Below are positions 15,685 to 22,327 of a stretch of 22,327 nucleotides of DNA, in pieces. The notes beneath the pieces were generated by a model, which was given only the letters and a program-made list of their open reading frames with translations, was not told the DNA's origin and searched no databases. Position 1 is the first letter of the stretch. Each line of letters begins with the position of its first letter. The stretch lies in contig DXOJ01000458.1 of assembly GCA_019412865.1 (NCBI GenBank), positions 1 through 22,327 of the forward strand, given 5' to 3'. The stretch is from Bacteroides sp. (lineage in GTDB: Bacteria > Bacteroidota > Bacteroidia > Bacteroidales > Bacteroidaceae). A program made the translations under genes and the position numbers.

Positions 15685-16869
15685 ATGCAGGAATTTCATA
15701 TCATAGGAATAACAGATAGTCGCGAACTCTCTTTCAGTAAGGAGGTTCAGGTTTTGATTGCCCGTTCTCATGTCTTTTCGGGTGGAAAGAGACACCATGA
15801 AATTATGGCTGCCATGTTACCGGAATCATCGGTTTGGATAGATATAACTGTGCCTCTTGACGCTGTGTTCGAGTGTTATGCCGATTATCAGGAAATAGTA
15901 GTTTTTGCTTCCGGTGATCCTTTGTTTTTTGGTTTTGCCAATACGGTGATGCGTAAACTGCCCGAGGCTGTTGTTAAAGTCTATCCGTCTTTCAATTCCT
16001 TGCAGCTTTTAGCACACAAAGCTTTGTTGCCTTATCATGATATGCGGACGATTTCTCTGACTGGCAGACCGTGGAAAGCCTTGGATGAGGCTCTTATTTC
16101 CGGAGAGACATTGATTGGTTCGCTTACTGACAGAGAAAAAACACCTGCTTCCATAGCTGCCCGGATGCAAGCGTACGGATATGCCAACTACCGGATGATT
16201 GTGGGTGAGCAGTTGGGGAATGAAGAGGAAACAGTGGCAGAATATAGTGTGGAGGAAGCGATGGAAAGGCATTTCAGGATGCCGAATTGTGTGATTTTAA
16301 AGCGTATAACTGTTCGTGAACGGCCGTTCGGAATTCCGGAAGAGCAGTTTGAATTGCTGGACGGGCGGGCGAATATGATAACCAAGATGCCTGTTCGTCT
16401 GCTGTCATTGAGTCTGCTCGATTTGAGAAACAGATCGGTGATGTGGGACGTGGGTTTTTGTACCGGTTCTGTTTCCATTGAGGCGAAGTTGCAATTTCCT
16501 CATCTCGATATTGTTGCTTTTGAAAAAAGAGAGGCGGGGCGGCAATTGATGGAAACGAATAGTCGTCGGTTTGGTTGTCCGGGAATAACGACGGTGATTG
16601 GAGATTTTCTGGATATGCCGTTAGAGAAATTTCCCATGCCTGATGCTGTCTTTATTGGAGGTCATGGTGGCAAGTTGGGAGAAATGATAAAGAAAATAGC
16701 TCCTTTATTGCCTGTTGGTGGGACGCTGGTGTTTAATTCTGTATCCGAAGACAGTAGGAATCAATTTGAGAAAGCAATAGACGATAATGGATTGAAACTT
16801 GAACAAGTGATCCGACTGACAGTAGACGAGCATAATCCCATTGATACACTGAAAGCTATAAAACGATGA
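15685..16869 (+). CDS. cbiE-cbiT: Fusion of cobalt-precorrin-7 C5-methyltransferase (CbiE) and C15-methyltransferase/decarboxylase (CbiT)
   Basis: This is a 394-residue enzyme equivalent to CobL of the aerobic pathway. The CbiE half (1 to about 208) carries FASGDPLFFG (74-83), the tetrapyrrole-methylase signature, and ends with MPNCVILKRI. The CbiT half (about 215-394) is a Rossmann-type SAM methyltransferase with WDVGFCTGSVSIE (254-266) as motif I, where FC replaces the more common GA or AG, and FIGGHGG later on. It adds methyls at C5 and C15 and removes the acetate carboxylate at C12. The gap from cbiH-cbiC is 27 bases, and its stop overlaps cbiA as ATGA (16866-16869). Confidence 0.93.
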   Translation: MQEFHIIGITDSRELSFSKEVQVLIARSHVFSGGKRHHEIMAAMLPESSVWIDITVPLDAVFECYADYQEIVVFASGDPLFFGFANTVMRKLPEAVVKVYPSFNSLQLLAHKALLPYHDMRTISLTGRPWKALDEALISGETLIGSLTDREKTPASIAARMQAYGYANYRMIVGEQLGNEEETVAEYSVEEAMERHFRMPNCVILKRITVRERPFGIPEEQFELLDGRANMITKMPVRLLSLSLLDLRNRSVMWDVGFCTGSVSIEAKLQFPHLDIVAFEKREAGRQLMETNSRRFGCPGITTVIGDFLDMPLEKFPMPDAVFIGGHGGKLGEMIKKIAPLLPVGGTLVFNSVSEDSRNQFEKAIDDNGLKLEQVIRLTVDEHNPIDTLKAIKR

Positions 16870-18188
16870 AACAGACCAGTCATTTCTTAATTGGAGCCGC
16901 TTCTTCGGGAGGTGGAAAAACAACCTTTACAACAGGGTTGTTAAGACTGTTTCGTGATAGAGGACTGAATGTGCAGCCTTATAAATGTGGCCCTGATTAT
17001 ATTGATACGAAGTATCATGAGATGGCAGCAGGTAATGCTTCCGTCAATCTCGATCTCTGGCTCTCTTCTCAAAAACATGTAAAGGAGACGTATGCAAAAT
17101 ATGCGGCTGCAATGGATGTATGTGTGACCGAGGGAGTGATGGGACTTTTCGACGGTTTCGATGGAATGGAGGGAAGCAGTGCGGCTATTGCCGCCTTATT
17201 GAATATCCCTGTTGTTCTTGTAATCAATGCCAAATCAACGTCTTATACAGTAGCTCCGATTCTATATGGCTTTAAATATTTCAATCCGTCGGTGCGACTT
17301 GCCGGTGTGGTATTCAATCAGGTAGCTTCCGAACGCCATTACTCTTTTTTACAGAAAGCCTGTGAAGATGTAGGCGTAGAATGTTTCGGCTTTCTTCCCC
17401 GATTGAAAGAACTGGAAGTACCCTCCCGTCATTTGGGATTGACGTTGGATGCTTCCTATCAGTTTGATAAATTCGCTTCTGTGGTGGCGCAGGCGATTGA
17501 AGAGCATGTGGCGGTTGACCGGATTCTTGAAGTATGTAGTGTACCATTGGTTGATTATAATGCACATATCTCGATTCCATCGACAGAAATCTCCAAAGAC
17601 ATTCTTTCTGAAAAAAAATGGAAGATAGCAGTAGCACAGGATGCTGCATTTAATTTCATGTACCGGGAGAACTTGGCTCGTCTGAAAGAATTAGGGACAG
17701 TTACCTTTTTCAGTCCCATGAGCGATGAACATCTGCCCGATTGTGATTTAGTTTATTTGCCGGGTGGTTACCCTGAATTTTTCCTGAAAGAGCTGGAAAG
17801 TAACATAGCCATCAAGCAACAATTAAAAATGTATGTGGAAAGCGGAGGCCGTTTGCTTGCCGAATGTGGTGGGATGATGTATCTTTGTGACAGTATCCGG
17901 GGAATGGATGGAAAACAATATGTCATGGTCGGATTACTGCATCAGAGGGCTACTATGGAAAATATGAAATTAAGGCTTGGTTATCGAACCCTCCGGATAG
18001 GAGAGCAGGTATGGAAAGGACATGAATTTCATTACTCTTCCATTGAAAAAGAACTTCCATCCATTGCGGAGGTGACAGATGCAAAAGGAAATCCTGTTTC
18101 CACTCCGCTTTATCGATATAAGAATCTGATTGCAGGCTATACACACCTCTATTGGGGTGAAATGAACTTAATGAAACTTTGGGAATGA
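16866..18188 (+). CDS. cbiA: Cobyrinate a,c-diamide synthase (glutamine-hydrolysing)
   Basis: This 440-residue amidotransferase uses ATP and glutamine to amidate the a and c carboxylates of cobyrinate. The N-terminal dethiobiotin-synthetase-like domain has the P-loop GAASSGGGKTT (10-20), KCGPDYIDTKYH (40-51) and EGVMGLFDGFDG (89-100). The C-terminal type 1 glutamine amidotransferase has LPGGYPE (298-304) and the nucleophile Cys334 in AECGGMMYL. A His in GHEFHYS further on matches the usual CobB/CbiA layout. Length is normal for the family. Both ends overlap neighbours in ATGA junctions, with cbiE-cbiT upstream and the adenosyltransferase downstream. Confidence 0.95.
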   Translation: MKQTSHFLIGAASSGGGKTTFTTGLLRLFRDRGLNVQPYKCGPDYIDTKYHEMAAGNASVNLDLWLSSQKHVKETYAKYAAAMDVCVTEGVMGLFDGFDGMEGSSAAIAALLNIPVVLVINAKSTSYTVAPILYGFKYFNPSVRLAGVVFNQVASERHYSFLQKACEDVGVECFGFLPRLKELEVPSRHLGLTLDASYQFDKFASVVAQAIEEHVAVDRILEVCSVPLVDYNAHISIPSTEISKDILSEKKWKIAVAQDAAFNFMYRENLARLKELGTVTFFSPMSDEHLPDCDLVYLPGGYPEFFLKELESNIAIKQQLKMYVESGGRLLAECGGMMYLCDSIRGMDGKQYVMVGLLHQRATMENMKLRLGYRTLRIGEQVWKGHEFHYSSIEKELPSIAEVTDAKGNPVSTPLYRYKNLIAGYTHLYWGEMNLMKLWE

Positions 18189-18778
18189 TGAGAAGAATAT
18201 ATACCCGTACGGGAGACAATGGAACTACCGGAATCTTTGGTGGTGAGCGTGTCGAAAAAGATGATATCAGGATTGAGGCTAATGGTACGATTGACGAACT
18301 GAATACGGTGATAGGAATAGTCCGCTCACTTCTTCCTGAACAGGATGAATGGCACGAATGGCTGTATGAAATACAGATGGAACTGATGTCATGTATGAGC
18401 CATGTGGCTACTCCATCCGTTAAAAGGGGCGAAAACCCGAATACCTTGCGTACGGATCTGACCGGTCTTCTGGAAAAAAGAATGGATACAATGAATGCCG
18501 CTATGGAAGATAATGGCTATTTTATACTACCGGGTGGTACACAAATTTCTGCACAATTGCATCATGCGCGTGTTATAGCAAGGCGTGCCGAACGGAGGCT
18601 TTGCACATTACATCGGCAGGACCCGGTGCCGCAATCTCTGCTTGAATTCATCAACCGGTTATCCGACTTGTTCTTTGTCATGGCACGCTATGAAATGTAT
18701 CGGCAGCACTGGACTGAAGAGAAATGGAAAGCTTTCGGTTATAAGCGCAAAGCTTCAACCCCTGACCAAAGTAAATAG
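18185..18778 (+). CDS. PduO-type cob(I)alamin/cobyrinate adenosyltransferase
   Basis: This is an ATP:corrinoid adenosyltransferase of the PduO family, 197 residues, which attaches the 5'-deoxyadenosyl upper ligand to the reduced cobalt. It shows YTRTGDNGTT (7-16), GTIDELN (34-40), FILPGG (113-118), ARRAERRL (132-139) and NRLSDLFFVMARYE (157-170), all family hallmarks. I place the start at ATG 18185, which overlaps the cbiA stop as ATGA; an in-frame TTG at 18179 is less likely. Its place between cbiA and cbiP matches the pathway, since CbiP acts on the adenosylated diamide. It is unrelated in fold to CobA/BtuR adenosyltransferases. Names such as pduO or cobO would be by function only. Confidence 0.92.
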   Translation: MMRRIYTRTGDNGTTGIFGGERVEKDDIRIEANGTIDELNTVIGIVRSLLPEQDEWHEWLYEIQMELMSCMSHVATPSVKRGENPNTLRTDLTGLLEKRMDTMNAAMEDNGYFILPGGTQISAQLHHARVIARRAERRLCTLHRQDPVPQSLLEFINRLSDLFFVMARYEMYRQHWTEEKWKAFGYKRKASTPDQSK

Positions 18779-18782
18779 AAAG

Positions 18783-20273
18783 ATGGAGAAGAAAAAACTA
18801 AATTCCTTTATGCTTGCCGGAACAGGTAGCGATGTCGGGAAAAGTATTCTGGCTGCGGCATTCTGCCGCATATTGAAGCAGGACGGATATCATCCTGCAC
18901 CGTTCAAGGCCCAGAATATGGCTTTGAATTCGTATGCCACTCCCGAGGGATTGGAGATCGGCAGGGCGCAAGCCGTTCAGGCGGAAGCTGCCGGTGTTCC
19001 CTGTCATACGGATATGAATCCGTTGTTGTTGAAGCCAAGCTCCGAACATACTTCGCAGGTTGTGTTATTGGGGAAACCAATCGGTGACCGGAATGCGTAT
19101 GAGTATTTCCGCAAGGAGGGAAGGGAAGAATTACGAAAAGTAGTCAATGAGTCGTATGATCGCCTCGCTACCAGATATAATCCGATAGTGATGGAGGGGG
19201 CCGGCAGTATCTCGGAAATTAATCTGCGGGACGTCGACCTGGTCAATATGCCTATGGCAAAACACGCTGGGGCAGATGTTTTTCTGGTGGCGGACATTGA
19301 TCGTGGTGGTGTATTTGCCAGTGTGTATGGTTCTATTCTGTTGCAGACTCCGGAAGAACGTTCATTGATTAAGGGTATTATTATCAATAAGTTTAGAGGG
19401 GATATCCGCCTGTTTGAGTCCGGAATAAAGATGATCGAAGACCTCTGCAAGGTTCCTGTGCTTGGAGTAGTGCCTTACTATAAGGGGATTTATATAGAAG
19501 AAGAGGACTCTGTGATGCTTGAGTCTAAAAACCGGGAGGCTATGGCCGGAAAAATCAATATAGCTGTGATCTTGCTGCGTCATCTGTCTAACTTTACCGA
19601 TTTTAATGTGTTGGAACGGGATGAACGGGTGCATTTATATTATACCAATAATGTGAATGAAATAGCGAAAGCAGATATTGTATTGTTGCCCGGAAGCAAG
19701 AATACGCTGGATGATCTTTATGAATTGCGCTGTAACGGAGTAGTACAAGCTATTCTGAAAGCTCATCGGGAAGGGGCGACCATCATGGGCATCTGTGGCG
19801 GTTATCAGATGATGGGACTGGAAGTACGCGATCCTGACGGAGTAGAGGGAAGTTTTAAATTACTCCCCGGCTTGGGGTTACTTCCTGTTATCACTACCAT
19901 GCAGGGAGATAAAGTGACCCGGCAGGTGAATTTCACTTTTGATGAGTCGGATACGGTTTGTAAGGGATATGAGATACACATGGGCAGAAGCGTACCTGCT
20001 GAAGGATTCTCCCCTTCTCCTTTAAATAAACTGGAGGATGGAAGAGAGGATGGTTACCGGAATGGCCGGAAATGTATGGGAACATATATTCATGGCATAC
20101 TTGACAACCAGTCATTTATAGATTTCCTGCTCAAGCCTTATGCCGACAAACTGGAACAGCAGACCTTTGACTATGCAACATTCAAGGAAGAACAATATGA
20201 TAAGTTGGCGGAACATGTGAGAAAACACATCAATATGCCGTTACTTTATAAAATATTAGAAAGAAATGATTGA
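18783..20273 (+). CDS. cbiP: Adenosylcobyric acid synthase (glutamine-hydrolysing)
   Basis: This 496-residue amidotransferase, called CobQ in aerobic organisms, amidates the b, d, e and g side chains to give adenosylcobyric acid. It has AGTGSDVGKS (12-21), FKAQNMALNSY (41-51), EGAGSISEINL (138-148), ADIDRGGVFAS (170-180) and INKFRGD (201-207) in the synthetase domain. The amidotransferase domain has LLPGSKNT (301-308), Cys338 in MGICGGYQMMG, and YIHGILDN near the end. The frame is open upstream to 18585 inside the adenosyltransferase gene, but ATG 18783 gives the family's normal length and start. It is 4 bases after the previous stop and overlaps cobD by 8 bases. Confidence 0.95.
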   Translation: MEKKKLNSFMLAGTGSDVGKSILAAAFCRILKQDGYHPAPFKAQNMALNSYATPEGLEIGRAQAVQAEAAGVPCHTDMNPLLLKPSSEHTSQVVLLGKPIGDRNAYEYFRKEGREELRKVVNESYDRLATRYNPIVMEGAGSISEINLRDVDLVNMPMAKHAGADVFLVADIDRGGVFASVYGSILLQTPEERSLIKGIIINKFRGDIRLFESGIKMIEDLCKVPVLGVVPYYKGIYIEEEDSVMLESKNREAMAGKINIAVILLRHLSNFTDFNVLERDERVHLYYTNNVNEIAKADIVLLPGSKNTLDDLYELRCNGVVQAILKAHREGATIMGICGGYQMMGLEVRDPDGVEGSFKLLPGLGLLPVITTMQGDKVTRQVNFTFDESDTVCKGYEIHMGRSVPAEGFSPSPLNKLEDGREDGYRNGRKCMGTYIHGILDNQSFIDFLLKPYADKLEQQTFDYATFKEEQYDKLAEHVRKHINMPLLYKILERND

Positions 20274-21288
20274 GGGACACGGAGACGATCTTTATAAATA
20301 CGGAAAGAAAATAGTTAGCAATTTCAGTTCGAATGTGTATAACCGGATCGATCATTCGGGACTTTACCAACGATTGAATGAGCGGCTCTCTACCATTTGC
20401 AGTTATCCCGAGCCGATGCCTTATTCTTTGGAAAGTGAAATAGCCCGGAGGTATTCGCTCACTCCCCGCCAGGTTTGTGTGACTAATGGAGCGACGGAAG
20501 CTATTTACCTGATAGCACAAGTCTTTCAAGGACGTATTTCAGCCGTGTTGGGACCAACCTTTAGCGAGTATGCGGACGCATGCCGGGTACATCGACACAA
20601 AGTGAAACCTTTTTATTCGTTGGACGCTTTACCGGAAGATGCGGAACTGGTATGGATCTGCAATCCGAATAATCCGACAGGTGAAGTGCGAAATAAGGAA
20701 GACCTGAAAGCATTGGTCGATTCTCATCCTGATAAATTGTTTATATTCGATCAGTCTTACGAGTATTTCACATTAAAGTCACTTCTTGGGATTAAAGAAG
20801 CCGCTTCCTTTCCAAATGTGATCCTGCTCCATTCAATGACCAAGCAATACGCGATTCCGGGACTGCGGGTGGGCTATTTTACTGCCTCAGAGGGATTGAC
20901 CGATGACGTTCGTTGCCGCCGGATGCCTTGGTCTGTGAATAGTCTGGCTATTGAAGCCGCAAAATATCTTCTGGAAGAGGGAGACGGCATTTCAGCGGAT
21001 ATTCCGCAACTTCTGGCAGAACGTGAGCGACTGACAAACCTCCTGCTTGCCACGGGTATGTTGGAAATATGGCCAACTGATACGCACTATATGTTGATAA
21101 AACTACGTATGGGGAAAGCGGCGGCCCTTAAGGATTTTCTAGCCGTGAATCATGGAATACTCATTCGGGATGCATCCAACTTTGAGGGATTGGACGAGCG
21201 TTTCTTTCGGATTGCTACGCAAACTCCCGAAGAAAATGATAAGCTGGTGAAAGCAATCAGTGAATGGATGGAGCAGATAATGAGTTAA
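20266..21288 (+). CDS. cobD: L-threonine-O-3-phosphate decarboxylase (PLP-dependent, CobD-type)
   Basis: This is a fold-type I PLP enzyme of 340 residues that makes (R)-1-amino-2-propanol phosphate for the nucleotide loop. Evidence is CNPNNPTGE (132-140), the cofactor Asp162 in FDQSYEYF, the Schiff-base Lys193 in HSMTKQYAIPGLRVGYF, and a substrate Arg near the C-terminus in FFRIATQTPEEND. Motif TNGATEAIYL (73-82) binds the phosphate of PLP. It is slightly shorter than Salmonella CobD (364 residues, as I recall) and lacks that protein's C-terminal tail. Position between cbiP and cbiB supports CobD over histidinol-phosphate aminotransferase, its closest look-alike. No threonine kinase (PduX-like) is seen nearby. 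Confidence 0.9.
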   Translation: MIEGHGDDLYKYGKKIVSNFSSNVYNRIDHSGLYQRLNERLSTICSYPEPMPYSLESEIARRYSLTPRQVCVTNGATEAIYLIAQVFQGRISAVLGPTFSEYADACRVHRHKVKPFYSLDALPEDAELVWICNPNNPTGEVRNKEDLKALVDSHPDKLFIFDQSYEYFTLKSLLGIKEAASFPNVILLHSMTKQYAIPGLRVGYFTASEGLTDDVRCRRMPWSVNSLAIEAAKYLLEEGDGISADIPQLLAERERLTNLLLATGMLEIWPTDTHYMLIKLRMGKAAALKDFLAVNHGILIRDASNFEGLDERFFRIATQTPEENDKLVKAISEWMEQIMS

Positions 21289-21303
21289 GAGATATTTTTG
21301 TTT

Positions 21304-22251
21304 ATGATGAGTTACTTTATCGCTATAGGAGTAGTGCTGCGTGTTTTATTGCCGGCTTGGCTGATGGATCGTCTATTCGGTGATCCGGTGTCTTTGCCTC
21401 ATCCTGTCATCTGGTTCGGCAAGATGATTGCTTTCGGGGAAAAGAGACTGAATAAAGGATCTTATAAGTTATGGAAAGGAGGAATCATGTCTGTTCTGTT
21501 GATCCTGTTCGTTTATTCGGTCACCATAGGAATCGAATATGCCCTTTCTTTTTTAGGAACTTCTGCAGTGATCGGTTTTGATATAATCTGCATTTTCTTT
21601 TGTCTGGCCGGAACTACATTGATTAAAGAGGTCAGAATGGTATTTGAGGCGGTTGATCGTTCTTTGGAAGAGGGACGTATTCAGGTTGCCCGTATTGTAG
21701 GGCGTGATACCTCCGAACTTTCTGCACAGGAAGTCAGGACTGCTGCTCTTGAAACTTTGGCGGAAAATTTGAGCGACGGAGTGATTGCTCCTCTTTTCTG
21801 GTATTTGTTGTTGGGCGTTCCGGGAATGATGGCCTACAAAATGGTGAATACGCTTGATTCCATGATTGGTTATCATAGTGATCGTTATCTTCTTTTTGGG
21901 CGTGTGGCAGCTCGTGTTGATGATGTCGCTAATTATATTCCTGCCCGTCTTACTGCTTTTCTGATGGTATTGGCAAGTGGTCGGCTGAAACTTCTGTCAT
22001 TTGTGAAGAGATATGGCAGAGAACATGCAAGTCCCAATTCCGGCTATCCGGAAGCCGCTCTTGCAGGTATCCTGAATTGTCGTTTCGGCGGTCCTCATCA
22101 CTATTTTGGTCAACTCTTTACAAAGCCTTATATCGGAGTGAATGAACGTTTGCTGGACACATCCGATATGCGGATGGGAGTTGCTGTCAACCGTCGTGCA
22201 GAAGAGATGATGATTGTCCTGACTGTTTGTTTACGGGCGCTCTTGATATAG
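21304..22251 (+). CDS. cbiB: Adenosylcobinamide-phosphate synthase CbiB
   Basis: This is an inner-membrane enzyme of 315 residues that condenses adenosylcobyric acid with aminopropanol (phosphate). It shows DRLFGDPVSLPHPVIW (22-37), GRDTSELS (133-140), TLAENLSDGVIAPLFWY (151-167), MVNTLDSMIGYHSDRY (180-195) and ARVDDVANYIPARLTA (203-218). Several hydrophobic spans fit the membrane form (about 5-20, 60-80, 90-105, 160-178 and the C-terminus). I start at ATG 21304; a TTG at 21298 is in frame but unlikely, and ATG 21307 is also possible. It closes the plus-strand unit 15 bases after cobD. Bacteria that call this gene cobD use that name for a different enzyme from the decarboxylase upstream. Confidence 0.93.
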   Translation: MMSYFIAIGVVLRVLLPAWLMDRLFGDPVSLPHPVIWFGKMIAFGEKRLNKGSYKLWKGGIMSVLLILFVYSVTIGIEYALSFLGTSAVIGFDIICIFFCLAGTTLIKEVRMVFEAVDRSLEEGRIQVARIVGRDTSELSAQEVRTAALETLAENLSDGVIAPLFWYLLLGVPGMMAYKMVNTLDSMIGYHSDRYLLFGRVAARVDDVANYIPARLTAFLMVLASGRLKLLSFVKRYGREHASPNSGYPEAALAGILNCRFGGPHHYFGQLFTKPYIGVNERLLDTSDMRMGVAVNRRAEEMMIVLTVCLRALLI

Positions 22252-22327
22252 AAAAACTCCTCCATAGGCAGGTACTGCCTGAAATGCTTCTTCCGGTTGA
22301 ATCAACTTTGCATAAATTTGTGCGCAA
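22231..22327 (-). CDS. Probable C-terminal end of an unidentified minus-strand gene (partial)
   Basis: Read on the minus strand from the window edge, a frame of 31 codons is open and ends in TAA at 22231-22233. The residues include IQPEEAFQAVPAYGG and end LYQERP. Composition and codon choice look coding, and G+C is higher than in the intergenic stretches here. It would converge on cbiB and overlap its end by 21 bases. I do not recognise the family. The stretch is short, so a chance open frame remains possible. Confidence 0.4.
   Translation of the reverse strand, partial: CAQIYAKLIQPEEAFQAVPAYGGVFLYQERP

Noticed and set aside
18179..18184. TTG start for the adenosyltransferase
   Set aside because: ATG 18185 forms a typical ATGA overlap with cbiA; the two extra residues add nothing conserved.
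18585..18782. N-terminal extension of cbiP
   Set aside because: It overlaps the adenosyltransferase gene in another frame; ATG 18783 gives the family-normal N-terminus and a 4-base spacing.
21298..21303. TTG start for cbiB
   Set aside because: ATG 21304 is six bases on, in frame, and fits the family start.
22270..22285. Short inverted repeat AGGCAG-GTA-CTGCCT as a terminator of the cbiB unit
   Set aside because: It has only 6-base arms and no T-run after it; it may lie within a coding sequence on the other strand.

Overview
The window is a nearly complete anaerobic (early cobalt insertion) cobalamin biosynthesis and corrinoid uptake locus from a Bacteroidetes genome, most likely a gut Bacteroides. 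The signs are moderate G+C, promoters of the TAnnTTTG type, weak Shine-Dalgarno sequences, TonB receptors of Bacteroidetes type (one with an N-terminal carboxypeptidase-like domain), a lipoprotein with a Bacteroides-style surface export signal, and fused Cbi enzymes. The species cannot be fixed from the sequence alone.

Layout. (1) 12-3280, plus strand: a corrinoid/metal-chelate ABC importer (btuF-, btuC- and btuD-like) in a tight operon. (2) 3281-3961: no gene. It holds a ~600 bp MITE-like element with 130 bp near-perfect inverted arms around a 21-23 bp palindromic minisatellite, lying between convergent genes. (3) 3962-7599, minus strand: two overlapping fusion genes, cbiG-cbiF then cbiJ-cbiD, covering the ring-contraction steps. 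(4) 7600-7982: a divergent control region with a promoter on each strand and a textbook cobalamin riboswitch on the plus strand only. (5) 7983-14033, plus strand: btuB1, cbiL, btuB2 and a lipoprotein cbiK, closed by a strong intrinsic terminator (14083-14143). (6) 14219-22251, plus strand: a new promoter followed by cbiH-cbiC, cbiE-cbiT, cbiA, a PduO-type adenosyltransferase, cbiP, cobD and cbiB, mostly with overlapping stops and starts. (7) The last ~100 bases probably hold the 3' end of a minus-strand gene of unknown function.

How it works together. CbiK inserts cobalt into sirohydrochlorin and CbiL methylates C20. CbiH, CbiF, CbiG, CbiD, CbiJ, CbiE/T and CbiC convert this to cobyrinate. 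CbiA amidates cobyrinate, the adenosyltransferase adds the upper ligand, CbiP completes the amidations to adenosylcobyric acid, CobD makes aminopropanol phosphate and CbiB attaches it. BtuB1 and BtuB2 with the ABC importer give uptake across both membranes. Lower-ligand activation and final assembly (CobU/CobP, CobT, CobS, CobC) and precorrin-2 synthesis are not in the window.

The points most worth a second look are the MITE/minisatellite, the predicted surface export of the cobaltochelatase, and the fact that the only visible riboswitch sits on the transcript holding the transporters and the two pathway-entry enzymes, while the rest of the pathway is in transcription units with no visible riboswitch.
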